NCBI RefSeq assembly: GCF_038007285.1
Contig: NZ_JBBOWX010000001.1
Coordinates: 4,047,501 to 4,111,500 of the forward strand
Source: Sporosarcina sp. FSL K6-3457
GTDB taxonomy: Bacteria; Bacillota; Bacilli; Bacillales_A; Planococcaceae
Length of the DNA stretch: 64,000 bases
Direction of reading: 5' to 3'
The notes beneath the pieces were generated by a model that was not told the DNA's origin, did not search any database, and saw only the letters and a program-made list of their open reading frames with translations. The translations under genes and the position numbers were made by a program. This document shows, one piece after another, positions 25,873 to 34,016 of this stretch; within the stretch, counting starts at the first letter, position 1; each line of letters begins with the position of its first letter.

Positions 25873-25917
25873 AAAAAAAGCAACTCCCTATCCACATCAA
25901 TAGGGAACTGCTTTTTT
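25873..25917 (-). terminator. Intrinsic terminator of the HEPN-CBS gene
   Basis: Arms AAAAAAGCA-CTCCCTAT and ATAGGGA-TGCTTTTTT pair across a short loop, with A/T runs on both sides, directly after the minus-strand stop codon. Confidence 0.8.
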
Positions 25918-26620
25918 AATCGATTCTCATCAAATCGAGTGGTGTAATAATCCCAAGCAATTTCTCTTCAGGCCTTCCATTCTCCGTAATAAGAAGTGCC
26001 TCAAGACGTTTTCCACCGACAACGGCCTTTTTGAAATATTCCTCAGCCTCATAGACAGACAAAGTTCTTTCAATGAAGCGGTACGTATTCTTCTGCTTCT
26101 CATGGTAGTGAATGTCGAGGAGCGTCGGAATTTCCCGGGAAATGATTTCATCTGTCCCTTTATCCGCCAGCCAGTACGTAATACCTGCTGCCGTAATCAG
26201 TCCAACAAACTTTCGATTTTCATAAATAGGAATTTGGTTAAATCTCTTATCATGAATCAGCTTTAAGCCTTTCGCAAGCGTATCAGAAGCCCGTAGCGTA
26301 TGCACTTTTCGCTGGAACAAATCTCCGACTATGACGGGTTTCGACAGTTCCCGTTCAATATATTCGATAAGCTCAACGACATTATCATGTGGTTCAGCAA
26401 TCGCGTAATCGACATCCGTTCGTCGATGGACAATCGCATTGCGCAAATCAGCACATTCTCGTAAATCCACTTCAAACTTGCGGATCACCGCATTTATATT
26501 TTTTGTTTTATCAATTAATCGTGAGAAAGGCATATAACTGCTTAAACCGCTAATCTTCTCCATCAATTTCTCAATACGATTAAAGGCGATAATGAAACGA
26601 TCAGAATTGCGTTCAACCAT
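25916..26620 (-). CDS. HEPN-like domain fused to a CBS-domain pair
   Basis: A 234-residue protein in two parts. Residues 1-100 are helical and end ECADLRNAIVHRRTD, containing an R-x4-H motif like the catalytic or nucleotide-binding signature of HEPN domains. Residues 100-234 are two CBS motifs (VHTLRASDTLAKGLKLIHDK, ...FVGLITAAGITYWLAD; RTLSVYEAEEYFKKAVVGG, ...LLGIITPLDLMRID), which usually sense adenine nucleotides. A nucleotide-gated RNase or an N-terminal dimerisation domain are both possible. It is monocistronic with its own terminator. The domain split is clear, and the HEPN label is moderate. Confidence 0.7.
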   Translation of the reverse strand: MVERNSDRFIIAFNRIEKLMEKISGLSSYMPFSRLIDKTKNINAVIRKFEVDLRECADLRNAIVHRRTDVDYAIAEPHDNVVELIEYIERELSKPVIVGDLFQRKVHTLRASDTLAKGLKLIHDKRFNQIPIYENRKFVGLITAAGITYWLADKGTDEIISREIPTLLDIHYHEKQKNTYRFIERTLSVYEAEEYFKKAVVGGKRLEALLITENGRPEEKLLGIITPLDLMRID

Positions 26621-26674
26621 TAGAATTCCTCCAGTCAGTAGAGTCCTTTTACGGATTATACCACGGGAGCATAA

Positions 26675-27457
26675 TTACACAGTTGTTTTCGCTGCATTAC
26701 GTTTCGACATAAAAATGCCAAATAGCAACAGTAAAATGATGACGATGACTGTTACGCCAGCACTCATCCATAAATCTGACAGATCCGCATCTACTTGAAA
26801 CCAGTATGTTGCATAAGTCGCTAATTTCCATGGCGACACCGCCCAATACACACCAATGAGTGAATCAATAACTGGATAAATAAGTGTAATCACAATCGCC
26901 AAGCCTGCCGCACCACCTGTCGGCAACCATGCACTAAGCGCTAAAACAACCGTAACAACAAAGATAAGCCACAAACTATACGTTGCGATAAAGCCAAATA
27001 ACAATCCGACATCAACAGAATTGAAGAGAATCTCAATATAATACCACGCTGCCATGAACCCTAGACATGCACTGCCAAGAACAAGGGCATTGACGACAAG
27101 CCATTTACTTAAAAAGTACGCTCGAAAAGACATCGGGCGAACATATAACAATGTCGCAGTGCCATTTTTCCGTTCACTTGAAATTGTCCCCATACATGCA
27201 AGAACGATAATCAGGATACCGATGAATTGATACTGCCCAAGTAAAGAAATGAAAATATCCGAGCCTTGAAATTCCGGCCATAAGAAATCCATTCCCTCTG
27301 GCATGTTGCCAACACTCTTCATAATTTCTGGTAAAAAGTGATTAGTGATTGGTTCCAGGACACCTAAAATAATAAAGACAAGTGGAATCCATAACACTTT
27401 GAAGTTTCGAGTATGTTCACGCCATTCTTTTTGTAACAAGACACCGAATCCAGCCAT
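26675..27457 (-). CDS. ABC permease, YxlG-like
   Basis: A 260-residue, six-helix ABC-2 permease starting MAGFGVLLQKEWREHTRNFKV, the usual basic N-terminus before helix 1, with GTISSERKNGTATLLYVRPM (about 88-107) as the conserved cytoplasmic E-x-x-x-G-T-x-x-x-L segment. It follows an ATPase gene with overlapping ends and, before that, a PLDc_N protein. The order PLDc_N, ATPase, permease is that of B. subtilis yxlE-yxlF-yxlG in the sigY operon. No sigY homologue is visible here. The substrate is unknown. Confidence 0.75.
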   Translation of the reverse strand: MAGFGVLLQKEWREHTRNFKVLWIPLVFIILGVLEPITNHFLPEIMKSVGNMPEGMDFLWPEFQGSDIFISLLGQYQFIGILIIVLACMGTISSERKNGTATLLYVRPMSFRAYFLSKWLVVNALVLGSACLGFMAAWYYIEILFNSVDVGLLFGFIATYSLWLIFVVTVVLALSAWLPTGGAAGLAIVITLIYPVIDSLIGVYWAVSPWKLATYATYWFQVDADLSDLWMSAGVTVIVIILLLLFGIFMSKRNAAKTTV

Positions 27458-28356
27458 TAGACCACCGCCACTTTCATAAATATTTCTTCAAGGCTTGCCG
27501 TCTGCCGCTCAACTTTTCGCACTGAAAATACACCTGCACTTAACAGAGTCAGCACTTCCGACATGTCAACCTGCTCTTGGCGAACATCAATAGAGACCGT
27601 CAACCCTTTTACATACACTTGCCACTTAGCCCCTGCTGTAAAACGCTGTAATTCCTCCAACCGTTCAAATTCAATCATAATCCTCGGTTCTGCATAACGT
27701 GAACGCACTTCATCGAGTGAACCGTGTTCGACTAATTTTCCTTGGCGTAAAAACAGTAGTTGATCGGTCATTTCTTCTGCATCATTCAAGATGTGTGTCG
27801 AATATAAAATGGTCGTTTGCTGTTGCAACTCCTTCAACAAGTCCATTACTTGACGACGCCCCACTGGGTCAAGTGCCGATACTGGCTCATCGAGCAATAA
27901 CAATTTTGGCTTATGAACAATCGCCTGTGCAAGCCCCAGCCGCTGCTTCATACCCCCCGAAAAGGTGCCCGTTTTCTTGTTTAGTGCCTCTTCAAGACCG
28001 ACAAACTCCAGTGTTTTTTTTGCTTCTACCCTTGCCTGTTTCACGGCTACACCACTCAAGCGTGCTGCCATCTCAGTAAATTCCAGTGCAGATAGCCATG
28101 GAAAAAACTTTGGATACTGTGGTAAAAATCCAATGATGGACCGGATATCTTGCTTAGCATCCCCTTGAAACTGAATCGTTCCGCTTGTCGATGACACAAG
28201 CCCCGCAAGCATCGACAGCGTTGTTGTTTTCCCAGCCCCATTAGGTCCTATCAATGCGGTGGAAGTATGTTCTTCTAGCTCAAAAGAAACCGTATCTGCC
28301 GCCGTATAATCTCCATACCTCTTCGTCAACTGATCTACTTGTAGCAATAGCGTCAT
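27457..28356 (-). CDS. ABC transporter ATP-binding protein, YxlF-like
   Basis: A 299-residue ATPase: Walker A GPNGAGKTT (about 37-45), Q-loop FLPQYPKFFPWLSA, signature FSGGMKQ, Walker B LLLLDEP, switch His in YSTHIL. It has a ~90-residue C-terminal regulatory part. It begins 4 bases inside the PLDc_N gene end and touches the permease start, so the three proteins are translationally coupled. Confidence 0.85.
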   Translation of the reverse strand: MTLLLQVDQLTKRYGDYTAADTVSFELEEHTSTALIGPNGAGKTTTLSMLAGLVSSTSGTIQFQGDAKQDIRSIIGFLPQYPKFFPWLSALEFTEMAARLSGVAVKQARVEAKKTLEFVGLEEALNKKTGTFSGGMKQRLGLAQAIVHKPKLLLLDEPVSALDPVGRRQVMDLLKELQQQTTILYSTHILNDAEEMTDQLLFLRQGKLVEHGSLDEVRSRYAEPRIMIEFERLEELQRFTAGAKWQVYVKGLTVSIDVRQEQVDMSEVLTLLSAGVFSVRKVERQTASLEEIFMKVAVV

Positions 28357-28553
28357 ACCTGCCGCCTCCCAAAAATAAAGTACAAAATCGGTCCAATCAA
28401 ATTACCAAGGACAATGATAAAAATCCACATTATAAATGGACCATTCGTCCGCTGATGACGAATAACGTCAATGAGTGCAACAACCATTAGGATAAATTGA
28501 AGAACAATAATCGGTAGAATAAGATTCCATGGGATACTTGCTAATTCAGACAT
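28353..28553 (-). CDS. PLDc_N domain membrane protein, YxlE-like
   Basis: A 66-residue protein with two helices (10-32, 41-60) and the motif RTNGPFIMWIFIIVLGNLIGPILYFIFGR, typical of the phospholipase-D-nuclease N-terminal (PLDc_N) domain as found alone in YxlE. In B. subtilis YxlE is a negative regulator of SigY activity together with YxlD. Here it heads an ABC exporter operon and may modulate it. Confidence 0.75.
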   Translation of the reverse strand: MSELASIPWNLILPIIVLQFILMVVALIDVIRHQRTNGPFIMWIFIIVLGNLIGPILYFIFGRRQV

Positions 28554-28690
28554 TCACTCCACATCCTCTCTTTATTTTGCTATATACTAAGTATAACAGC
28601 TCTGTTCTATATTGAATAGAACAAATTAAAAAATAACCATTCAGCAAATCTAGAAGGAAGTAACTCATCCGCTACTACTAAGTATTCAAA

Positions 28691-28720
28691 AAAATCCTCC
28701 TTATGTAAAAAGGAGGATTT
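28691..28720. terminator. Terminator after the sugar kinase gene
   Basis: Arms AAATCCTCCTT and AAGGAGGATTT with A/T tracts, 6 bases beyond the kinase stop on the minus strand. The ~130 bases from here to the yxlE-like gene contain only that gene's promoter region; no ORF is seen. Confidence 0.8.
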
Positions 28721-28725
28721 CATCA

Positions 28726-29667
28726 TCATTCTTCTATTTCTTCAAGCCTCGGCATTGCAGACAATGCACCTGGCTTTGTCGCACAAAGTGCGCCGAGTTT
28801 ATTGCCAAATGCGATATAGTCAATCCACTCATCACGGTTTTTTGGCTGACCTTTTAAATGGATTTGACGCAAAATGCCTGCAATAAATGCATCGCCTGCT
28901 CCGGTCGTATCGACAGGTACAACCGGCTCAACACTAACATGCGTTAGGATGCCATCAATGACAGCATATGTCCCCATTTCCCCAGCTGTGATAAGAATAA
29001 CAGGTATTTGATAGGACGCTAACTTGGAGATCCCCATCTCAAGCGTCGTTGTTTCAGTTAAGAAAAATAGCTCTTCATCCGTTAATTTCAATACGTCAGT
29101 CCCGACAACAAATGACATAATCGTCTCGCGGCATAGCACTTCACTTTCCCAACGAAGTGGCCGAATATTCGCATCAAGCGACAGTAATAAATCTGTGGAC
29201 TTCGCCAATCGAACGGCTTCTTGCGTGGTCTTTAAGGCCGTCGGTTGAAACATTGTCCCTGAACAAATATGAAGCACGGAAGCCTCTTGAAATGCCTGTT
29301 CAGACAAATCAGAAGGCTCCACTTGGATATTGGGTGTCTCATCGACATAACTGTGAAAAACGCGGTCATTTCCTTCTGTCAGATGCACGTAAACTCCACT
29401 CACTCGCTTGTCATTCTCCAGCTTCGCAAACGACAAATCAACGTCCTCTTTGCACAATTCATCCCGCACAAATTTCGAAGTCTCGTCATCCCCAGTTACC
29501 GTAATAAATGCAGAAGCCGCACCTAGCCGCGAAATACCTGCCGCTACATTAACCGTCGCTCCGCCAAGAAACGTTGTAAATGTCGAGTTCGACTGGTCTT
29601 CCGCTATATAATCGACGAACGCATCTCCATAAATCAACACATGCTTTTTACTCTTATTAGTCATCAT
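28726..29667 (-). CDS. PfkB-family sugar kinase, fructokinase-like
   Basis: A 313-residue ribokinase-fold enzyme. FLGGATVNVAAGISRLGAAS (about 33-52) is the first PfkB signature and VDTTGAGDAFIAGIL (about 254-268) the second, holding the catalytic Asp and the anion hole. YIAEDQSNSTFTTFLGGA recalls fructokinases. It phosphorylates a sugar using ATP, but the sugar cannot be told from sequence. It has two tandem ATG starts behind GGGGAG. No sugar transporter lies beside it. A structured repeat lies 14 bases upstream of its start and may affect its leader. Confidence 0.85.
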   Translation of the reverse strand: MMTNKSKKHVLIYGDAFVDYIAEDQSNSTFTTFLGGATVNVAAGISRLGAASAFITVTGDDETSKFVRDELCKEDVDLSFAKLENDKRVSGVYVHLTEGNDRVFHSYVDETPNIQVEPSDLSEQAFQEASVLHICSGTMFQPTALKTTQEAVRLAKSTDLLLSLDANIRPLRWESEVLCRETIMSFVVGTDVLKLTDEELFFLTETTTLEMGISKLASYQIPVILITAGEMGTYAVIDGILTHVSVEPVVPVDTTGAGDAFIAGILRQIHLKGQPKNRDEWIDYIAFGNKLGALCATKPGALSAMPRLEEIEE

Positions 29668-29680
29668 TGTACTCCCCTAT

Positions 29681-29904
29681 CAATCACGCCTCGGCGTGAT
29701 TGCGTCCGGATTTTTTCGAGCTTGGGCTTACAGGAAGTAGGTCATGTAGTGGGGAAGGATTGAACTTACATCCTTCCTTGTTGCGACAGGACGTCGCGCA
29801 CTTAGACTGCCTTCTTAAGCTACCCTAAAAAAATCCGTGACATCCGCCGGAGGCTTTATCTAGATTCAGCAACTGCAAATGCAGTTGCTGAATCTAGATA
29901 AAGT
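29681..29904. repeat. Structured intergenic element, copy A (three hairpins)
   Basis: About 224 bp. Parts are: a perfect palindrome with arms CAATCACGCC and GGCGTGATTG (29681-29702); distant pairing of GGATTTTTT (29708-29716) with AAAAAATCC (29827-29835); a conserved linker GTGACATCCGCCGGAGGCTT; and a perfect 24-bp stem with a 2-base loop at 29854-29903. Copy B at 30892-31026 shares the order but not all bases. It lies between the divergent kinase and DMT-permease genes. Confidence 0.85.
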
Positions 29905-30016
29905 CATTTTTCCTATCGTATCATGGAACATGACTTATCGGAAGAGGTCGGACATCAGACGTGCTTACTTCCCCCAAACCGTGCTATACTAATCGAATGG
30001 AACAGGAGGATTTTTT

Positions 30017-30910
30017 ATGAAACAATGGATGTATCCTTTATTAATCGTTTTTGCTGCAAGCTGTTACGGGATTCTTTCGACAATTATTAAACTAGCAATC
30101 CGAGATGGCTTCACCGCTGCGGAAGCCGTAACAAGCCAATATTTCGTCGGATTTTTCATAGCTCTTATTATTTTTATCATCGTGCGTCATAAAGTCCCCA
30201 AATTCGGAGGTGGCTATACGCTGCTTCTTGCGGGTTTATTTACAGCAACGACAGGAACTGTCTATGGCCAAGCAATTGAATACATGCCTGCTTCTCTTGC
30301 CGTTGTCATGCTATTTCAATTCACTTGGGTAGGTATGTTATTTGACTGTATCGCAAGGCGGCGCCTGCCGAAACGGATTGAAGTCATTTCACTACTCTTC
30401 CTTTTCGCTGGTACGATTCTTGCGGCAGGTGTGATTGATGCAGATCTTAGCGGGATTCCTTGGCAAGGCTGGGCATGGGGAATGGCTTCAGCTGTCAGCT
30501 TTGCGTCATTTGTCATGATTAACCAGCGACAAGTTGCAGGCATGGATACAGAAACACGTCTGCTGTTCACATCGTTCTTTGCAGCAATTGCCATCTTCTT
30601 TTTCCAGACACCAGAAATCGTCTGGAACGGGACATTGTTCGGTGGGGGCTTGTGGATATATGGTTTGATTCTCGGGTTATTCGGGATTGTCATTCCAATT
30701 TATCTGTTTTCAATTGCCGTACCAAAAGTGGGAACAGCGATGACTTCGATTTTAAGCGCGATGGAATTGCCCGTGGCTGTCACTGCATCCGTCATTTTGC
30801 TAAGCGAAACACTTACAGTTCTTCAAGTTGGCGGTATCCTCGTTATCTTAGTCGGCATGATATTACCGACTTTGGCGCAACGGCGAAAAATCAATCACGC
30901 CTCGGCGTGA
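30017..30910 (+). CDS. DMT/EamA family transporter
   Basis: A 297-residue protein with ten membrane helices in two EamA repeats; the first starts PLLIVFAASCYGILSTIIK, the second GWAWGMASAVSFASFVMIN near residue 153. Late in the second repeat is the usual proline/glutamate helix (SILSAMELPVAVTASVILL). Such proteins export or import small metabolites such as amino acids; the substrate is unknown. RBS AGGAGG precedes ATG 30017. The stop codon lies inside structured repeat copy B, so the last residues (NHASA) are encoded by the repeat. Confidence 0.85.
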   Translation: MKQWMYPLLIVFAASCYGILSTIIKLAIRDGFTAAEAVTSQYFVGFFIALIIFIIVRHKVPKFGGGYTLLLAGLFTATTGTVYGQAIEYMPASLAVVMLFQFTWVGMLFDCIARRRLPKRIEVISLLFLFAGTILAAGVIDADLSGIPWQGWAWGMASAVSFASFVMINQRQVAGMDTETRLLFTSFFAAIAIFFFQTPEIVWNGTLFGGGLWIYGLILGLFGIVIPIYLFSIAVPKVGTAMTSILSAMELPVAVTASVILLSETLTVLQVGGILVILVGMILPTLAQRRKINHASA

Positions 30911-31026
30911 TTGCGTCTAGATTTTGAATTGCGTCCACGCAATTAACTCCCTTCAAAATCTGTGACATCCGCCGGAGGCTTCAACATGATTCAGCCAGGG
31001 TTGCCCTTCGGCTGAATCATGTTGAA
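30892..31026. repeat. Structured intergenic element, copy B
   Basis: About 135 bp, starting with the same 22-bp palindrome as copy A (30892-30913). AGATTTTG pairs with CAAAATCT (30954-30961), where copy A has GGATTTTTT with AAAAAATCC, a compensatory change. An inner hairpin with AATTGCGT/ACGCAATT is extra. The shared linker GTGACATCCGCCGGAGGCTT follows, then a stem TTCAACATGATTCAGCC/GGCTGAATCATGTTGAA (30980-31026). It overlaps the end of the DMT gene and could end its transcript. Confidence 0.85.
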
Positions 31027-31041
31027 ATATAATCGATAACC

Positions 31042-31075
31042 TAAACAGCCCATTGCATTTGCAGTGGGCTGTTTA
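31042..31075 (+). terminator. Intrinsic terminator downstream of copy B
   Basis: Arms TAAACAGCCCA and TGGGCTGTTTA around a short AT loop, followed by CTTTTCTT. It serves the DMT-transporter transcript. Confidence 0.7.
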
Positions 31076-31136
31076 CTTTTCTTAAATGCAGTCATTTTGT
31101 TACAATAATAATGACAGGAAAAGGAGAATCCCACAA

Positions 31137-31700
31137 ATGACAATGACTATACGACAAGCCCAACCAGCTGATGCCATAGCTGCCGCGCCCCTCATTATCG
31201 ATGCCATTGGAGATATCGCCAAACGAATGACAGGAGAAACGGAATGGGATTTGGTGAATCAAGGGCTTTGCGAATTATTCAAGCGGAATGACAATCGGCA
31301 TTCCTACCTCTATACATATATTGCCGAACTAGACGATACCGTAGCGGGAATCATGGTCTTATACCCAGGTAAAGATGCTCCTGCACTCGATCGAAATTTA
31401 AGTGATTGGCTTGCTAAAAAAGGTGCAGCAAATACTAAAGTCGATGCTGAATCACTGGCTGATGAATTGTATATCGATACGGTCTGCATTGATCCTGCCT
31501 TTCGTGGTAAAGGAATCGGCTCTCAATTATTTGCCTATGCAGAAGAAGTGGCACAACAAACAGGTTTTTCCAATCTTTCTTTGAACGTCGAAATTGAAAA
31601 AGAACCTGCCATCCGTCTCTACAAACGCCTCGGCTACGAAATCGTATCCCCGTGGACAATCATAGGTGAGCCGTTTCATCATATGGTGAAGATGGTTTAG
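31137..31700 (+). CDS. GNAT family N-acetyltransferase
   Basis: A 187-residue GNAT protein. IDTVCIDPAFRGKGIGSQLF carries the acetyl-CoA loop R-G-K-G-I-G, and NVEIEKEPAIRLYKRLGYEIV the terminal A-x-x-x-Y-x-x-x-G-Y strand-helix. ATG 31137 (MTMTIRQAQ) is chosen since AAAGGAGA lies about 10 bases upstream. The N-terminal part (ADAIAAAPLIIDAIGDIAKRM) resembles acetyltransferases of the YjaB/RimI-like group. The acceptor is unknown; it is monocistronic. Confidence 0.85.
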   Translation: MTMTIRQAQPADAIAAAPLIIDAIGDIAKRMTGETEWDLVNQGLCELFKRNDNRHSYLYTYIAELDDTVAGIMVLYPGKDAPALDRNLSDWLAKKGAANTKVDAESLADELYIDTVCIDPAFRGKGIGSQLFAYAEEVAQQTGFSNLSLNVEIEKEPAIRLYKRLGYEIVSPWTIIGEPFHHMVKMV

Positions 31701-31708
31701 ATCAACAT

Positions 31709-31757
31709 AAAAACCGCCTTATTGATTTCTCTATTAGAAACCAATAGGGCGGTTTTT
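31709..31757. terminator. Bidirectional terminator between GNAT and FMN reductase genes
   Basis: Arms AAAAACCGCC-TATTG and CAATA-GGCGGTTTTT close a convergent gene pair with A and T runs on the two sides. Confidence 0.9.
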
Positions 31758-31770
31758 CATCATAAAACAA

Positions 31771-32313
31771 TTACTGTTCTTTAGCAAAAGCAACAAACTT
31801 GTCAATAACGGCATCTACAAATGCCAGTGTAGCCTCATCAGTCAGCTCACCATCGGTAAACTTTTGCCCCGCCGCTCCGATAAAGATCTCATTGCCCGCA
31901 GGCGGCATAATTTTTGCATTGACGCCCATGCTCATCAGCACTTGGCGCAAATGTAATTGTGCTCTTACAGTACCAAGCACCCCTTGAGATGCACCCATCG
32001 GTAAAACAGGCTTGCCAACAAGCGGACGCTCCACTCTTGAAGTCCAATCCAATGCATTTTGCAGCACTCCTGGCACAGACCAGTTAAATTCAGGCGTACT
32101 GATAATGACAGCATCCGCCTCTGCAATCTGCTGTTTAAATTGCTTCACTACTTCAGCAGGGTTCTTTTCATCATCCTCATTATAATGTGGCAAAATGCCG
32201 ATATCCGCAATTTCTAGCTCGAACAGATGACTATATCTCTGTTCAATCGTCTTCACCAGTTGCATATTGAATGAACCTTTTCGTAAACTTCCCACAAGCG
32301 CTACAATTTTCAT
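31771..32313 (-). CDS. NADPH-dependent FMN reductase (azoreductase/chromate-reductase-like)
   Basis: A 180-residue flavodoxin-fold enzyme. GSLRKGSFNMQLVK (8-21) is the FMN phosphate-binding loop, ADAVIISTPEFNWSVPGVLQNALDW (about 71-95) the conserved P-E-Y/F-N-x-S-x-P-G-x-L-K/Q-N-x-x-D-W motif, and LPMGASQGVLGT the third FMN loop. It transfers electrons from NAD(P)H via FMN to quinones, azo dyes or metal oxyanions. It is cytosolic and stands alone. Confidence 0.9.
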   Translation of the reverse strand: MKIVALVGSLRKGSFNMQLVKTIEQRYSHLFELEIADIGILPHYNEDDEKNPAEVVKQFKQQIAEADAVIISTPEFNWSVPGVLQNALDWTSRVERPLVGKPVLPMGASQGVLGTVRAQLHLRQVLMSMGVNAKIMPPAGNEIFIGAAGQKFTDGELTDEATLAFVDAVIDKFVAFAKEQ

Positions 32314-32495
32314 ATGTATCTCTCTCCTGTAATTTTTTTATTCATAACCTTTATTCTACACAACTTCATCCATTAGCATACGATTTGATGCTCAGGCGAT
32401 AAAAAATTTACCTCCTCGAAAACTTTTTCAGTCTAATAAGGGTAAGTATAGTAAGAGCAACAAAATGCCGTTGTTCTGAAAGGAGTGAAGGTAAA

Positions 32496-33032
32496 GTGAA
32501 TACAAACGACTGGATCCGTAACATTCAGGCTGGCGATAAAGAGTACTTTCGCCATTTTTATGAGGCCTATGCGAACTATGCAATTCGGACAGCTTTTGCC
32601 ATCACACGCAACCGTGAAATGGCGAAAGATGCTGTGCAGGAAACATTCATCCGTGTGTACCGACAAATTAATAGCTATAATCGAGAGCTACCATTCGATC
32701 CATGGTTTTATCGAATTTTGACGAATGAATGTCTGCGATTATTGAAGAAAGAGTCGCCTCTTTCTAAGTTTGAACAACCTGATTTAGAAAATGACCCAGC
32801 CCTAGCTGAACAATCCTTTGATCATCTATCCGATTTATACGATACGATTCAATCGTTAGATGATTTGCATCGGATTCCGCTCATTTTAAAATATATCAAG
32901 GGTTTTACCGAAAAAGAAATTGCAGACATTCTTGATTTGAATCACAACACCGTGAAGTCGCGATTATTCAAAGGAAGGAAACGGCTAAAAGAACAGCTAG
33001 ATTTAGTGGAAAAGGAGGGTGATTCACAATGA
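32496..33032 (+). CDS. ECF sigma factor
   Basis: A 178-residue ECF sigma. Region 2 is HFYEAYANYAIRTAFAIT through DAVQETFIRVYRQINSY (about 20-60) and region 4 is IPLILKYIKGFTEKEIADIL plus NHNTVKSRLFKGRKRLKE (about 128-168), with a short acidic linker. The start lies after AAAGGAGTGAAGGT. The stop overlaps the anti-sigma start (ATGA), so both are made together and the sigma is likely held inactive at the membrane. The signal is unknown. The 180 bases upstream hold its promoter region; no clear ECF-type -35/-10 was identified. Confidence 0.9.
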   Translation: MNTNDWIRNIQAGDKEYFRHFYEAYANYAIRTAFAITRNREMAKDAVQETFIRVYRQINSYNRELPFDPWFYRILTNECLRLLKKESPLSKFEQPDLENDPALAEQSFDHLSDLYDTIQSLDDLHRIPLILKYIKGFTEKEIADILDLNHNTVKSRLFKGRKRLKEQLDLVEKEGDSQ

Positions 33033-33781
33033 ACTCTGTCGATAAACGAGCAAAAGAAGCTTTGGATAAACGTACAGAACAACAAGCGCACAGCCTAGAG
33101 GACGAAATTTGGAATGGACTAGAACAAGAACTATTTAGCGAAAAACCAAGACATAGAGGAGAAGTAAAGAAAATGAAGAAAAAAAATCGTATAGTTCCGA
33201 TTATCCTAACAGCGGCAGCAGCCCTTGCCATCGTATTCAGTTTCACAACGGATACGGGAACGGCATTTATGAAAGGCATTAAAGATTTATTCGCCCCTGA
33301 AAAAGAAATTATTCAAAGCATTGAAGGTCAAGATGAAGAAACCAACGTTCATTTGAATGAAGGAACAAACGCTGATTACGTGATTTACCTTGATGAAACA
33401 CGCTATAAAATGATGAACAGCGAAGATAGCGACATCATCACAACAATCGAACCACTTCCAGCACAGTATCCGGAAGTAACGATGGAAATTAAACAAGTTG
33501 CAGATGAAACACCCGAAGATCTCGTCAGTAAAATAGAAACTGAATTAAAAAAAGACTTTCCAGGGCTGCGAGCAGTCGAAACAGTGACAGAACCGGTTGA
33601 AGGGTTCTGGTTGCATGGCGTGGCCGGCAATGATTCAAAAAGTAAAGTCGTCACAGCCTATGTCATTAGCAACGGCAAGCAAGGTAGCTTCGTCATTACA
33701 GAAAACTACTTCCTCGAAGCCGCGGAAGGCCACGGCGCACGATTCCATCATATGTTGAAGAGCTTTGAGATCGTTGAATAA
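33029..33781 (+). CDS. Membrane-anchored anti-sigma factor
   Basis: A 250-residue protein with a cytoplasmic N-terminus (1-52), one membrane helix (IVPIILTAAAALAIVFSF, about 54-71) and an extracytoplasmic domain of ~175 residues with DUF4367-like features (YVIYLDETRYKMM, GFWLHGVAG, QGSFVITENYFLEAAEGHGARFHHML). Position and overlap with the ECF gene mark it as the cognate anti-sigma. The N-terminal segment has no HxxxCxxC zinc motif, so it is not a ZAS-type. A similar pair exists at 37571-38912. Confidence 0.8.
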   Translation: MNSVDKRAKEALDKRTEQQAHSLEDEIWNGLEQELFSEKPRHRGEVKKMKKKNRIVPIILTAAAALAIVFSFTTDTGTAFMKGIKDLFAPEKEIIQSIEGQDEETNVHLNEGTNADYVIYLDETRYKMMNSEDSDIITTIEPLPAQYPEVTMEIKQVADETPEDLVSKIETELKKDFPGLRAVETVTEPVEGFWLHGVAGNDSKSKVVTAYVISNGKQGSFVITENYFLEAAEGHGARFHHMLKSFEIVE

Positions 33782-33789
33782 TTAACAGA

Positions 33790-33814
33790 GGGGAACTGCC
33801 ATAATCGGTTCCCC
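33790..33814 (+). terminator. Hairpin after the anti-sigma gene
   Basis: Arms GGGGAAC and GTTCCCC around an 11-base loop, 8 bases after the stop. No T tract follows, so termination may be weak, or this may be the left border of the adjoining 21-bp repeat tract. Confidence 0.5.
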
Positions 33815-33821
33815 TAACTCA

Positions 33822-33930
33822 TTTATGACCGCTACGGAGAACTTTATAACCGCCTTGGGTCCCTTTATGACCGGCATCAATAGGATTATGACCACCTTGC
33901 ACAACTTTATGACCGCCACAGCCAAAGGAA
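33822..33930. repeat. Intergenic 21-bp-period tract with TTTATGACCG core
   Basis: Five units of exactly 21 bp, each starting TTTATGACCG or a one-base variant and followed by 11 variable bases. No flank similarity to the three AATTGATCGATAACT elements is seen, yet the period is identical. It lies between the anti-sigma gene and a small membrane-protein gene. No ORF with a ribosome site is present. Confidence 0.8.
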
Positions 33931-34016
33931 AGAGTTTGAGTATAGTCATGCATAATAACAGAAATCCTTGGGTATAAATTAAGTAACTCATTTTTTCCAA
34001 GGAGGTCATGATAGAG

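Noticed and set aside
29681..29904. Riboswitch of the sugar kinase
   Set aside because: A second copy lies at the 3' end of the neighbouring gene on the other strand, so a dispersed element is more likely than a ligand-sensing leader.
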